Source of the DNA: Cohnella thailandensis
GTDB lineage: Bacteria; Bacillota; Bacilli; Paenibacillales; Paenibacillaceae
Length of the DNA stretch: 64,000 bases
NCBI RefSeq assembly: GCF_014212135.1
Contig: NZ_JACJVQ010000017.1
Coordinates: forward strand, 310,001-374,000
Reading direction: 5' to 3'
Part shown: one piece after another, positions 26,992 through 33,607 of the stretch
How the letters are laid out: each line of letters begins with the position of its first letter
Numbering within the stretch: position 1 is the first letter of the stretch
The notes under the pieces: model-generated
What the model saw: only the letters and a program-made list of their open reading frames with translations
Databases searched by the model: none
Told to the model about the DNA's origin: nothing
Translations under genes and position numbers: made by a program

Positions 26992-28514
26992 ACGTATTTA
27001 CAACCAAGGCACGCAAATGGACGGTCGTAGGAATGACCTTAACGATGCTGGTTCCGATTCTCGCCGCTTGCAGCGGCGGCAACGACGACGACCCGAACAA
27101 CCGCCGCACGCTCCGAATCGGAACGATGTACGGAAGCTCGCAGGACGAATCGTACTTCCGGCAGCAATATACCGACATGTTCGAATTGACTCATAACAAC
27201 ATCGATATCGAGATCGTTCCGGCCATCGACTACACGGAGACGCAATTCGATGAGCCTAAGGAGAACCAGAAGCAACCGGACCCGATCGAGAAGGTGAAGG
27301 AGATCATGACCGGCGAGAATCCGGTCGACGTCATGATCCTGGATTCCGGCGTGCTGGGCAGCCTCGTCCGCGACAATCTTCTTATGCCGCTGGACGCGAA
27401 GATGAAGGAAGACAAGATCGATCCGAACGACTACGTTCCGGCGGTCATCGAAGGAATCAAGGATCAGGGAGACGGGCAGCTGTACGCTCTTGCGCCTACC
27501 TATACTCCTTCCGCGCTCTTTTACAATAAGAAGATTTTCAGCAAATTGAACGTAAGTCCTCCCGCCGCCAACATCACTTGGGATCAATTGTTCACGCTGG
27601 CTCGTCAGCTGAAGAGCGGCGAGGGCAAGGATGCGACCTTCGGCTTCGCCTTTAACCAATGGGGCTATAGCGACGGTTACAGCGATATGATGAACTATGC
27701 TTCTCCGCTGCAGCTCAAGCTCTATGACGCGAACGCGGAGAAAATGACCGTCAATACGCCGCAGTGGGAGAACGTATGGACGACGATCTCCCAGCTGTAC
27801 AAGGATCACATCCTGCCGACGACGGAGGATCTGCAGGTCGATCCGGCCACGATCGACAATACCAGATACAATCCGTTCCAGCAGCAAACCTTCTTCAACG
27901 GGAAGGTCGCTATGGTCATCGCGAATTACAACTTCATCAACGAGATCGACACCTACAACAAGAACTATCAGAAGTTCGAAGGCATGGAGCAGCTCGATTG
28001 GGACGTCGTACAGGTGCCGACCTTCGCGGAAGCTCCGGGAGTCAGCAGCTATATCTACATGAACTCGATGGCGGGCATCAACGCCAAGGCTCCGAATCCG
28101 GACGACGCTTGGGAATTCGTGAAGTTCATGAACGGCAAGGAGTGGGGCAAGCTGAGGTCCCGCAGCAGCTACGAGATGCCGGCGCTTAAGGAATTCATCA
28201 AGGTGAAGGACGGCATGTCCTACAACATCGACGCGTTCACGACGACGAAGCCGCTGCCGTCGCAGATCAATTACGCCGAGCAGCAGCTCCTCACCGAACG
28301 TCCGAACCTGTATATGATTCAGCAGCTCGCCCAAATCGAATTCAACAAGGTGATGCAGAATCAGATGACGGTCAAGGAGGCGCTCGCCGAGTTCGAGACG
28401 AAGGGCAACGATCTTCTGCAGAAGATCAAGCTGAATCCGACCGGCCAGATCGACGGGGTATTCGACGACGTTTACGGCGGAGGAGGAGGCGGGGGCGGCC
28501 CGATCCTCTACTAA
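26988..28514 (+). CDS. Extracellular solute-binding lipoprotein, family 1, copy A
   Basis: A 508-residue protein with a lipoprotein signal (MTLTMLVPILAAC) and a family 1 (maltose-binding-like) solute-binding fold: VMILDSGVLGSLV, the LYALAPTYTPSALFYNKKIF hinge motif, ITWDQLFTLARQLKSG and ending in a Gly-rich tail (about nine consecutive Gly residues broken by Pro). The start codon overlaps the ATPase 2 stop, so it is part of the exporter operon, odd for a binding protein that usually serves importers. It is a paralogue of the next gene (shared RRTLRIG, YFRQQYTDMFE and THNNIDIEIV). Confidence 0.85.
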   Translation: MNVFTTKARKWTVVGMTLTMLVPILAACSGGNDDDPNNRRTLRIGTMYGSSQDESYFRQQYTDMFELTHNNIDIEIVPAIDYTETQFDEPKENQKQPDPIEKVKEIMTGENPVDVMILDSGVLGSLVRDNLLMPLDAKMKEDKIDPNDYVPAVIEGIKDQGDGQLYALAPTYTPSALFYNKKIFSKLNVSPPAANITWDQLFTLARQLKSGEGKDATFGFAFNQWGYSDGYSDMMNYASPLQLKLYDANAEKMTVNTPQWENVWTTISQLYKDHILPTTEDLQVDPATIDNTRYNPFQQQTFFNGKVAMVIANYNFINEIDTYNKNYQKFEGMEQLDWDVVQVPTFAEAPGVSSYIYMNSMAGINAKAPNPDDAWEFVKFMNGKEWGKLRSRSSYEMPALKEFIKVKDGMSYNIDAFTTTKPLPSQINYAEQQLLTERPNLYMIQQLAQIEFNKVMQNQMTVKEALAEFETKGNDLLQKIKLNPTGQIDGVFDDVYGGGGGGGGPILY

Positions 28515-28553
28515 GCGGGCACGATTATCATTCAAACTCATAACATCCATTAC

Positions 28554-28598
28554 ACCGCGGAATCGCAGACAAAGAGCTATAGAACTGGGTTCCGCGGT
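28554..28598 (+). terminator. Hairpin between the two solute-binding genes
   Basis: ACCGCGGAA pairs perfectly with TTCCGCGGT across a 27-base loop and is followed by TCTATTA. Likely a processing or partial attenuation element that sets the ratio of the two paralogues, not a strong terminator. Confidence 0.4.
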
Positions 28599-28619
28599 TC
28601 TATTATCAAGGAGGGGCTT

Positions 28620-30164
28620 ATGAATACAAAGAAAAAAAGCATCGCCGCGACTTTATCCATTGCCATGCTGGTGCCGCTGGTTGCGGCTTGCAGCAGCGAC
28701 AGCTCGGACGATCCGAACAACCGCAGAACGCTGAGAATCGGCATGCTGTACGGCAGCCCGGACAACGAGACTTATTTTCGCCAGCAATACACGGACATGT
28801 TCGAAATGACGCACAACAATATCGATATCGAGATCGTGAACGCTTACGACTGGAGCGAAATGCAGTATGCGACCGAGGAGGAGCGCAAGGAGAATCCTCA
28901 ACCGGAACCGATGGAATTGTATAAGAAGCTCATGACCGGCGACAATCCGGTCGACGTGATCATGCTGGATTCGGGTTCCATGATCGGCGATCTGGTTGAG
29001 GCTAACATGGTTAAGCCGCTGGATCCTCTGTTGAAGAAGGATAAAATCGATCTTGCGGATTACGTGCCCTCGGTCATCGATTACATACGCGAACAAGGCA
29101 ACGGGCAGATTTACGGGCTTACCCCGACATTCTCCTCTTCGGCGCTGTTCTATAACAAGAAGCTGTTCACCGACAAGGGAATCACGCCTCCGACGGACGA
29201 TATGACCTGGGACCAGGTGTTTGCCCTCGCTCGCCAGGTGACATCGGGAACGGGGAAAGACGCCATCTTCGGATTTTCTTTTAACGACTGGAACAGCGGG
29301 TTGAACTTCTATAACGTGCAAAATATCGTAGCGCCGCTGCAGCTGAGAACATTCGATACGCAGGGAGAGAAGATGACCGTCAACACTCCTCAATGGGAGA
29401 AGGCTTGGGCGGAGCCGATTCAGCTTTATAAGGACCGCGTCATCCCTAAGGTCGAAGATTTCCAGCAAGAGCAGCCCATGGACGGCAATTACCGATACGA
29501 TCCTTACGAGCAGAGACCGTTCTTCAGCGGAAGGCTCGCCATGATGATCGGCAGCTACAATCTGGTCAACGAGCTCGACGCCTTCAATCGAAACGTCAGC
29601 AAAATGAAGGATTACAAGGCGATCGAGTGGGGAGTCGTCACGTATCCGCAGTTGTCCGAGATGCCGGGCGTCGGAGGCAATATGTACTTGAACCAGCTCG
29701 TCGGAATCAATGCCACGGCCCCGAACGAGAAGGATGCCTGGGAATTCATCAAATTCATTAACGGCAAGGAGAACGCCAAGTTCAAGGCGAGAAGCCAATA
29801 CGAGCTCAGCACGCTGCAGGAATTCGTCAAGCCGAAGGAAGGAGCTACCTTCAATATGGAGGCCTTCACGAAGCTGAAGCCGGTGTCGTATGAATCGAGC
29901 GATGCCGATACGCAGCTGTACAAGGACCGCCCGAACCTGAACCTTCTGTATAACCTGAGCGAGCAGGCTTTCCAGAAGGCGCTGAGCGGAGACATGTCGG
30001 TCAAGGAAGCGCTGGCGGATTGGCAGGCCAAGGGCGACGAGCTGCTTCAGAAAATCAAGGCGAACCCGACCGGCGAGATCGATATGACGCCTTACATGGA
30101 TCCGAATGCCATGGACCAGAAGAATGCGATAATGGCTGCGGCCGGCATGGCCGTGGCTGGATGA
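28620..30164 (+). CDS. Extracellular solute-binding lipoprotein, family 1, copy B
   Basis: The 514-residue product parallels copy A in order and length: signal with lipobox (LVPLVAAC), NRRTLRIGMLYGSPDNE, VIMLDSGSMIGDL, IYGLTPTFSSSALFYNKKLF, MTWDQVFALARQ and a Met/Ala-rich end instead of the Gly tail. Tandem duplication followed by divergence is the simplest origin. GGAGGGG precedes the ATG. No importer permease is nearby, so the partner is either the exporter-like complex or an unlinked one. Confidence 0.85.
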   Translation: MNTKKKSIAATLSIAMLVPLVAACSSDSSDDPNNRRTLRIGMLYGSPDNETYFRQQYTDMFEMTHNNIDIEIVNAYDWSEMQYATEEERKENPQPEPMELYKKLMTGDNPVDVIMLDSGSMIGDLVEANMVKPLDPLLKKDKIDLADYVPSVIDYIREQGNGQIYGLTPTFSSSALFYNKKLFTDKGITPPTDDMTWDQVFALARQVTSGTGKDAIFGFSFNDWNSGLNFYNVQNIVAPLQLRTFDTQGEKMTVNTPQWEKAWAEPIQLYKDRVIPKVEDFQQEQPMDGNYRYDPYEQRPFFSGRLAMMIGSYNLVNELDAFNRNVSKMKDYKAIEWGVVTYPQLSEMPGVGGNMYLNQLVGINATAPNEKDAWEFIKFINGKENAKFKARSQYELSTLQEFVKPKEGATFNMEAFTKLKPVSYESSDADTQLYKDRPNLNLLYNLSEQAFQKALSGDMSVKEALADWQAKGDELLQKIKANPTGEIDMTPYMDPNAMDQKNAIMAAAGMAVAG

Positions 30165-30190
30165 CCTTATCGTTGATAATGCATATGCTG

Positions 30191-30214
30191 AACCGCCCAT
30201 CTCGGGCGGTTTTT
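30191..30214 (+). terminator. Terminator of the exporter/binding-protein operon
   Basis: AACCGCCC-atctc-GGGCGGTT followed by TTTG; a classic intrinsic terminator. Confidence 0.9.
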
Positions 30215-30303
30215 GCTTCTTCGGGAAGGAAACGCGAGTAAGCGCAACGTCTGCCGTATATGCTAAGACCGTAGACAACTGACTTTTCCGGGAGGGAACT
30301 AGG

Positions 30304-30468
30304 GTGAGATGGGTGTACTGGTCCAGACTCTACGACAGCAAATTCCAAGCGGGATGTCTCGTGCGCCGAATGGAGAACGACGGCTGGCTGTTCGGCATCG
30401 AGATGCCGAGGGAAATCGAGGTTTACCGCTCGCGCAAAGGCAAGTATGGGGTGCGTTACGTGCCTTGA
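30304..30468 (+). CDS. Small hypothetical protein (54 aa)
   Basis: A GTG start eight bases after GGGAGGG opens a 54-residue frame beginning MRWVYWSRLYDSKFQAG and ending GKYGVRYVP. It is rich in Trp, Tyr and Arg, basic, and has no membrane segment. The frame has the GC bias of neighbouring genes. I do not recognise a family; function unknown. Confidence 0.6.
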   Translation: MRWVYWSRLYDSKFQAGCLVRRMENDGWLFGIEMPREIEVYRSRKGKYGVRYVP

Positions 30469-30695
30469 TTATTGGAAGGACCGCGGCAGGGGAAAAGAGG
30501 CCGGCAGGACTAAGCTAGCTCGAGCTCTACGAGGCGCTTAGAGGCTTGATAGGCGTTTCGCAGGCCTTTGTAGGCTTGCGTAGAGTTGCCGGTCCTAGTT
30601 CTTGCCTGCACGCGGCTTTTGGGCTTAGCTTCGGTCTTACCTTGGCTGCGCGGCTGATTTTGTGGTATCGTCTAAAGAAGAAGGAGCGATGCCGA

Positions 30696-30899
30696 ATGAG
30701 AAGAATGCCGTTGTCCGCGGATACCGCCGTCAAGCTGGCCAAGCACCTAAACGTGCCGTTGGAGCACCTGATGCATATGCCCCAGCATATTCTGATCCAG
30801 AAGCTGGCGGAGCTGGCCAAAGCTGAACAGGCGGAGAATGAGGCCGATAAGGCAGAGGAGAAGGCAGAAGGTAAAATCGGGAATAACGAAGAGAAATAA
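30696..30899 (+). CDS. yycC: YycC-like small protein (67 aa)
   Basis: The core LSADTAVKLAKHLNVPLEHLMHMPQHILIQKLAELAK-type helix pair closely resembles Bacillus YycC, a short conserved protein of unknown role; the C-terminal 25 residues are Glu/Lys/Ala rich. The ATG at 30696 lies ten bases after AAGGAG; the longer frame opened at 30546 has no ribosome site. It is followed by the tRNA promoter. Confidence 0.75.
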   Translation: MRRMPLSADTAVKLAKHLNVPLEHLMHMPQHILIQKLAELAKAEQAENEADKAEEKAEGKIGNNEEK

Positions 30900-30944
30900 T
30901 TCATATCCTTTAGTGAAAAAACCACAATTATTTCGGTTTTAGCC

Positions 30945-30974
30945 TTGACGCAGAGGATGGAAGTGTTGTATATT
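30945..30974 (+). promoter_or_regulatory. Promoter of the tRNA genes
   Basis: TTGACG at 30945-30950, 18-base spacer, TATATT at 30969-30974, about 40 bases before the first tRNA. Confidence 0.7.
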
Positions 30975-31013
30975 AATTCTTGTCGCCGTAAGAAGCGCGA
31001 CCGAATACAACGA

Positions 31014-31093
<80 letters not shown>

Positions 31094-31117
31094 CCTCGTA
31101 GGACCCATAACGAACGA

Positions 31118-31193
31118 GGGCCCTTAGCTCAGTGGTTAGAGCTGTCGGCTCATAACCGATTGGTCGGGGGTTCGAGTCCCTCAGGGCCCACCA
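31118..31193 (+). tRNA. tRNA with CAT anticodon, most likely tRNA-Ile2 (lysidine-modified)
   Basis: A 76-base cloverleaf with encoded CCA and anticodon CAT at 31151-31153. The acceptor has C4-G69 and C5-G68, known TilS recognition pairs, and the 5' half (CCTTAGCTCAGTGGTTAGAGC) matches the E. coli minor isoleucine tRNA pattern rather than elongator tRNA-Met. Automated tools often call this Met; the Ile2 reading is my inference. Confidence 0.8.
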
Positions 31194-31199
31194 CCAGAC

Positions 31200-31223
31200 A
31201 ACCTTGAGAATCAAGGTTTTTTT
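31200..31223 (+). terminator. Terminator after the first two tRNAs
   Basis: AACCTTGA-gaa-TCAAGGTT and five further T. Confidence 0.85.
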
Positions 31224-31351
31224 GATTTTTAGGGGCCTGTTTTTTATTGCCGATTGATCTGTTTTAATGTTTGACGAGTCGGGCTTGTTCATGGTAATAT
31301 GTAACTCGTTGACCGAACGAACGGCCTTTCGTTCGCGCTTTCAATCGACAT

Positions 31352-31440
31352 GCCGGGGTGGCGGAATTGGCAGACGCACAGGACTTAAAATCCTGCGTAG
31401 GGTGACCTACGTACGGGTTCGACCCCCGTCCTCGGCACCA
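31352..31440 (+). tRNA. tRNA-Leu (TAA)
   Basis: An 89-base class II tRNA with encoded CCA, acceptor GCCGGGG/CCTCGGC-type stem, anticodon stem CAGGA/TCCTG with TAA at 31386-31388, and a variable arm (CGTAGGGTGACCTACG) between anticodon and T arms. Confidence 0.95.
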
Positions 31441-31453
31441 TACTTAAAGATTG

Positions 31454-31480
31454 AAATCCCTTGATGCAAGGGATTTTTTT
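31454..31480 (+). terminator. Terminator after tRNA-Leu
   Basis: AAATCCCTTG-atg-CAAGGGATTT with a long T-run. Confidence 0.9.
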
Positions 31481-31614
31481 GTTCTTCCCAACGGGAAAAG
31501 TTTCGGCAAATTCATGAATGACCCGTACCTTGAGATGCGTTGGGGACGGATTGGGGACGAACTTCAGAAGTCGCTCGCTTCTTCCGGCGGTCAGCGTTTG
31601 GAACCCCGAAGAGT

Positions 31615-31683
31615 TTACTTTTTTTTCTTTCTAAATACACCAAACACAACCGCTAGAATAATAACAACGATTAAAAAATCCAT
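31615..31683 (-). CDS. 22-residue single-pass membrane micropeptide
   Basis: On the minus strand ATG at 31683 follows AGAGGTG by five bases and opens a 22-residue frame: MDF, about 14 hydrophobic residues (LIVVIILAVVFGVF) and a tail R-K-K-K-K. This is one membrane helix with a positive C-terminus. A perfect TATAAT (plus-strand positions 31703-31708) sits about 20 bases ahead of the start, with only a weak -35. The size and layout recall small membrane toxins or regulators, but I do not recognise the family. It is far too short for statistical coding support. Confidence 0.45.
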   Translation of the reverse strand: MDFLIVVIILAVVFGVFRKKKK

Positions 31684-31823
31684 AATGTCACCTCTAGTTT
31701 GAATTATAGCATGAGCAATTGTTGTTTGAATACGAAGGAACATGGCATTAGGGGCTTAACTCTCTCCGCATATCGTTGGCCCTAATGGGAGGGCATATGG
31801 AACATTAAGAGGTCACACGATAA

Positions 31824-31882
31824 TGGGCCCAATCGACGAAGCGATCGGGCCCAGCAGCCTGGCATAGGCGGCTCTATGTCAG
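31824..31882. ncRNA. Two adjacent strong hairpins beside the toxin candidate
   Basis: TGGGCCCAATCG (31824-31835) pairs with CGATCGGGCCCA (31842-31853; one G-T), and CTGGCATAG (31859-31867) pairs with CTATGTCAG (31874-31882; one mismatch). They lie in the 3' direction of the toxin mRNA on the minus strand, or within a possible plus-strand antisense RNA. Neither strand has a clear T-run after them. A structured 3' UTR or antitoxin RNA is inferred; strand not determined. Confidence 0.45.
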
Positions 31883-31929
31883 CATGGCTTCACCGACGCA
31901 CTTGCAACGGCGAACGAGCCGAATACGGG

Positions 31930-32016
31930 TTACTTCCTCTTTTCAATATACGTGAGTAAAGAAATGAGGAATAAACCAAAAGCAACGATGACTGACAGGC
32001 TTTGAAAGAGATCCAC
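31930..32016 (-). CDS. Holin-like type I toxin candidate (28 aa)
   Basis: A GTG at 32016, six bases after AAAGGAGGA, starts a 28-residue peptide: MDLFQSLSVIVAFGLFLISL, then LTYIEKRK. This is the layout of the holin-like toxin (Hol_Tox) peptides related to Bacillus TxpA/BsrE-type type I toxins: short N-terminus with Phe-Gln-Ser/Ala-Leu, one membrane helix and a charged tail. Longer in-frame upstream sequence (to 32163) lacks a ribosome site. The ribosome site itself can be hidden in a hairpin (next entry). A TTACAA...TATGCT pair about 80 bases upstream may be its promoter. No antitoxin promoter was identified with confidence. Confidence 0.65.
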   Translation of the reverse strand: MDLFQSLSVIVAFGLFLISLLTYIEKRK

Positions 32017-32020
32017 AACG

Positions 32021-32040
32021 ACTCCTCCTTTCGCAGGAGT
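32021..32040 (-). promoter_or_regulatory. Hairpin covering the toxin ribosome-binding site
   Basis: In the toxin mRNA, ACTCCT pairs with AGGAGT of the AAAGGAGGAGT ribosome site across an eight-base loop (an alternative register CTCCT/AGGAG has a five-base loop). Hidden ribosome sites are characteristic of type I toxin mRNAs. Confidence 0.6.
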
Positions 32041-32358
32041 GCTGTCCGCCTTCTTCCAAGCTGCAAGATTAGCATAATATGATTTGGGTATTATTGTAAG
32101 TTGATCGCGCACTATTCTTTCTTGCGGATTCGACACGCGCACCGAGCATTTCGGCACATCCAAGGTCTGTTTCTCTGTTAAATTAGGAGGATAGATCGAA
32201 TCAGCAAAGTTTTTCTAGCGTTTGTACAATCCTCTTCTGTGATGCATAAGAAACAATTACAGAATCGAAAACAATAGGATGATGATTGAACAATTAATCG
32301 AATTGGTTGTTTTCTGTAAATTTAACTTGATGTAATATCTATCCAAGGGCGTTTATTT

Positions 32359-32526
32359 TTGAGGGTTTACTATCTTGCATACAATGGCAAGCGTGTAGGC
32401 GCGCCGCTACCTCGTGAAGAAGCGATCTTGCTCTTATTTACGACAAGAGGGAAAGTCAAGGGCTTATCCATTCAAGTTTGGAAGAATGGCCGAATGATAA
32501 AGCAGATTCCGAACCGGCCGCGCTAA
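32359..32526 (+). CDS. Small basic hypothetical protein (55 aa)
   Basis: A TTG start, nine bases after AAGGG, opens a 55-residue frame: MRVYYLAYNGKRVGAPLP, REEAILLLFTTRGKVKG, LSIQVWKNGRMIKQIPNRPR. The mix of charged and hydrophobic residues looks protein-like and it is basic. No family recognised. The rest of the AT-rich gap 32164-32626 holds nothing else that I can support. Confidence 0.4.
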   Translation: MRVYYLAYNGKRVGAPLPREEAILLLFTTRGKVKGLSIQVWKNGRMIKQIPNRPR

Positions 32527-32626
32527 CGACGCTGTTCGGAATTCACAATAAGCGCGTTGTTGCAAATTCGTTGATTCTCAAGATAACGAGGCGTTCTCGC
32601 CAACAAAGGGAAGAATGCCTAATGAC

Positions 32627-33607
32627 TCACCTAACATCCGCCTGCTTAATCTCCCTAATCCCCGTATCGATAAATCCGGGTAACTGCCGACCATCGCTTA
32701 CCTTGATCAGCGTATCGACGATCGATCTTCCCCAATTCTGCTCGTTCTGGGAAACGATCGCGGTAAGCTGTCCGTTCTCCAGCGCTTCGATGCTTGCGGG
32801 GTTATTGCCCATCGAGAGGAAAATTCTATTCAAACCTTTCGCTTTCCAGATGAGAGTCCCGGCGGAAGCGGAGACGGCGTCGAGGCTGATCATCGCGCTG
32901 AAGTGCGGATGCTCGCCGATCATGGTCTCGATGTCCTTCATGGCCCGTTCTTCGTTTCCTTGATTATAACGAACCTCGAGGACCTCGATCGAGGATTCCT
33001 CGTTCAAGTACTCGAGCAGCGCCTCGAGCCTCTGATGCAGGCCGAGCATCTCCTGCATGCCGGTCTCCACGATAATCATCCCCTTGTTGCCCAGCAATTG
33101 ACCGATCGTGATCGCGATTTGCCTTCCGGTCGCGTTATTGTCTGCGCCGATATAGGCGGTTCGGCCGCTCCCCGGAGCATCCGATTCGAACGTGATGACG
33201 GGAATCCCCTTGGATACGGCTTTGCGGATAACGGGAGCGAGCGCGTCGGAGTTCACGGGGGAGATGGCGATCCCGTCGACATCGAGCTTGATCATCGATT
33301 CCATGATCCGGATTTGCTGCTCCGTGTTCGCTTCGTCCGGCGCGCTGACCAATAGAGTCACGTTGCGACTCTCCGCGGCTTCTTTGGCATCTTGAGTGAT
33401 CGTCTCATAGGTCGTATAGGTCATCGGGTAGATGATACCGAACGTTCGGTCCGATACGGGCGCATCTGCGGAGGAGACGGAGTCGGTCGCCTTAGGCGAG
33501 CTTGCGTTCCTATCGGCGCCGATACAGCCGGTTGCTGCGAGCAATAGAAGCGCATAGGCAAGTAAACCCCGAATGAAGCGTTGGATGCTAGTTCGTCCTT
33601 CTATCAT
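32627..33607 (-). CDS. Periplasmic sugar-binding-type lipoprotein linked to a two-component system
   Basis: A 326-residue type I periplasmic-binding protein (Peripla_BP_4) with lipoprotein signal (LLAYALLLLAATGC). IRIMESMIKLDVDGIAISPVNSDALAPVIRKA and GIPVITFESDAP are typical of ribose/galactose-type binding proteins. It overlaps the end of the response-regulator gene by 20 bases and is transcribed after it. Such a kinase-regulator-binding protein trio is a known arrangement for sensing extracellular sugars, the binding protein presenting ligand to the kinase's external domain. A role in transport is possible too. Confidence 0.82.
   Translation of the reverse strand: MIEGRTSIQRFIRGLLAYALLLLAATGCIGADRNASSPKATDSVSSADAPVSDRTFGIIYPMTYTTYETITQDAKEAAESRNVTLLVSAPDEANTEQQIRIMESMIKLDVDGIAISPVNSDALAPVIRKAVSKGIPVITFESDAPGSGRTAYIGADNNATGRQIAITIGQLLGNKGMIIVETGMQEMLGLHQRLEALLEYLNEESSIEVLEVRYNQGNEERAMKDIETMIGEHPHFSAMISLDAVSASAGTLIWKAKGLNRIFLSMGNNPASIEALENGQLTAIVSQNEQNWGRSIVDTLIKVSDGRQLPGFIDTGIREIKQADVR

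Noticed and set aside
30546..30899. 117-residue version of the YycC-like protein
   Set aside because: The first 50 residues lack a ribosome site and do not fit the YycC family, whose start corresponds to 30696.
31451..31702. 83-residue plus-strand frame after tRNA-Leu
   Set aside because: It starts within the tRNA terminator, crosses a poly-T run (giving four Phe) and overlaps the better-supported minus-strand micropeptide. Some of it may be integrase debris.
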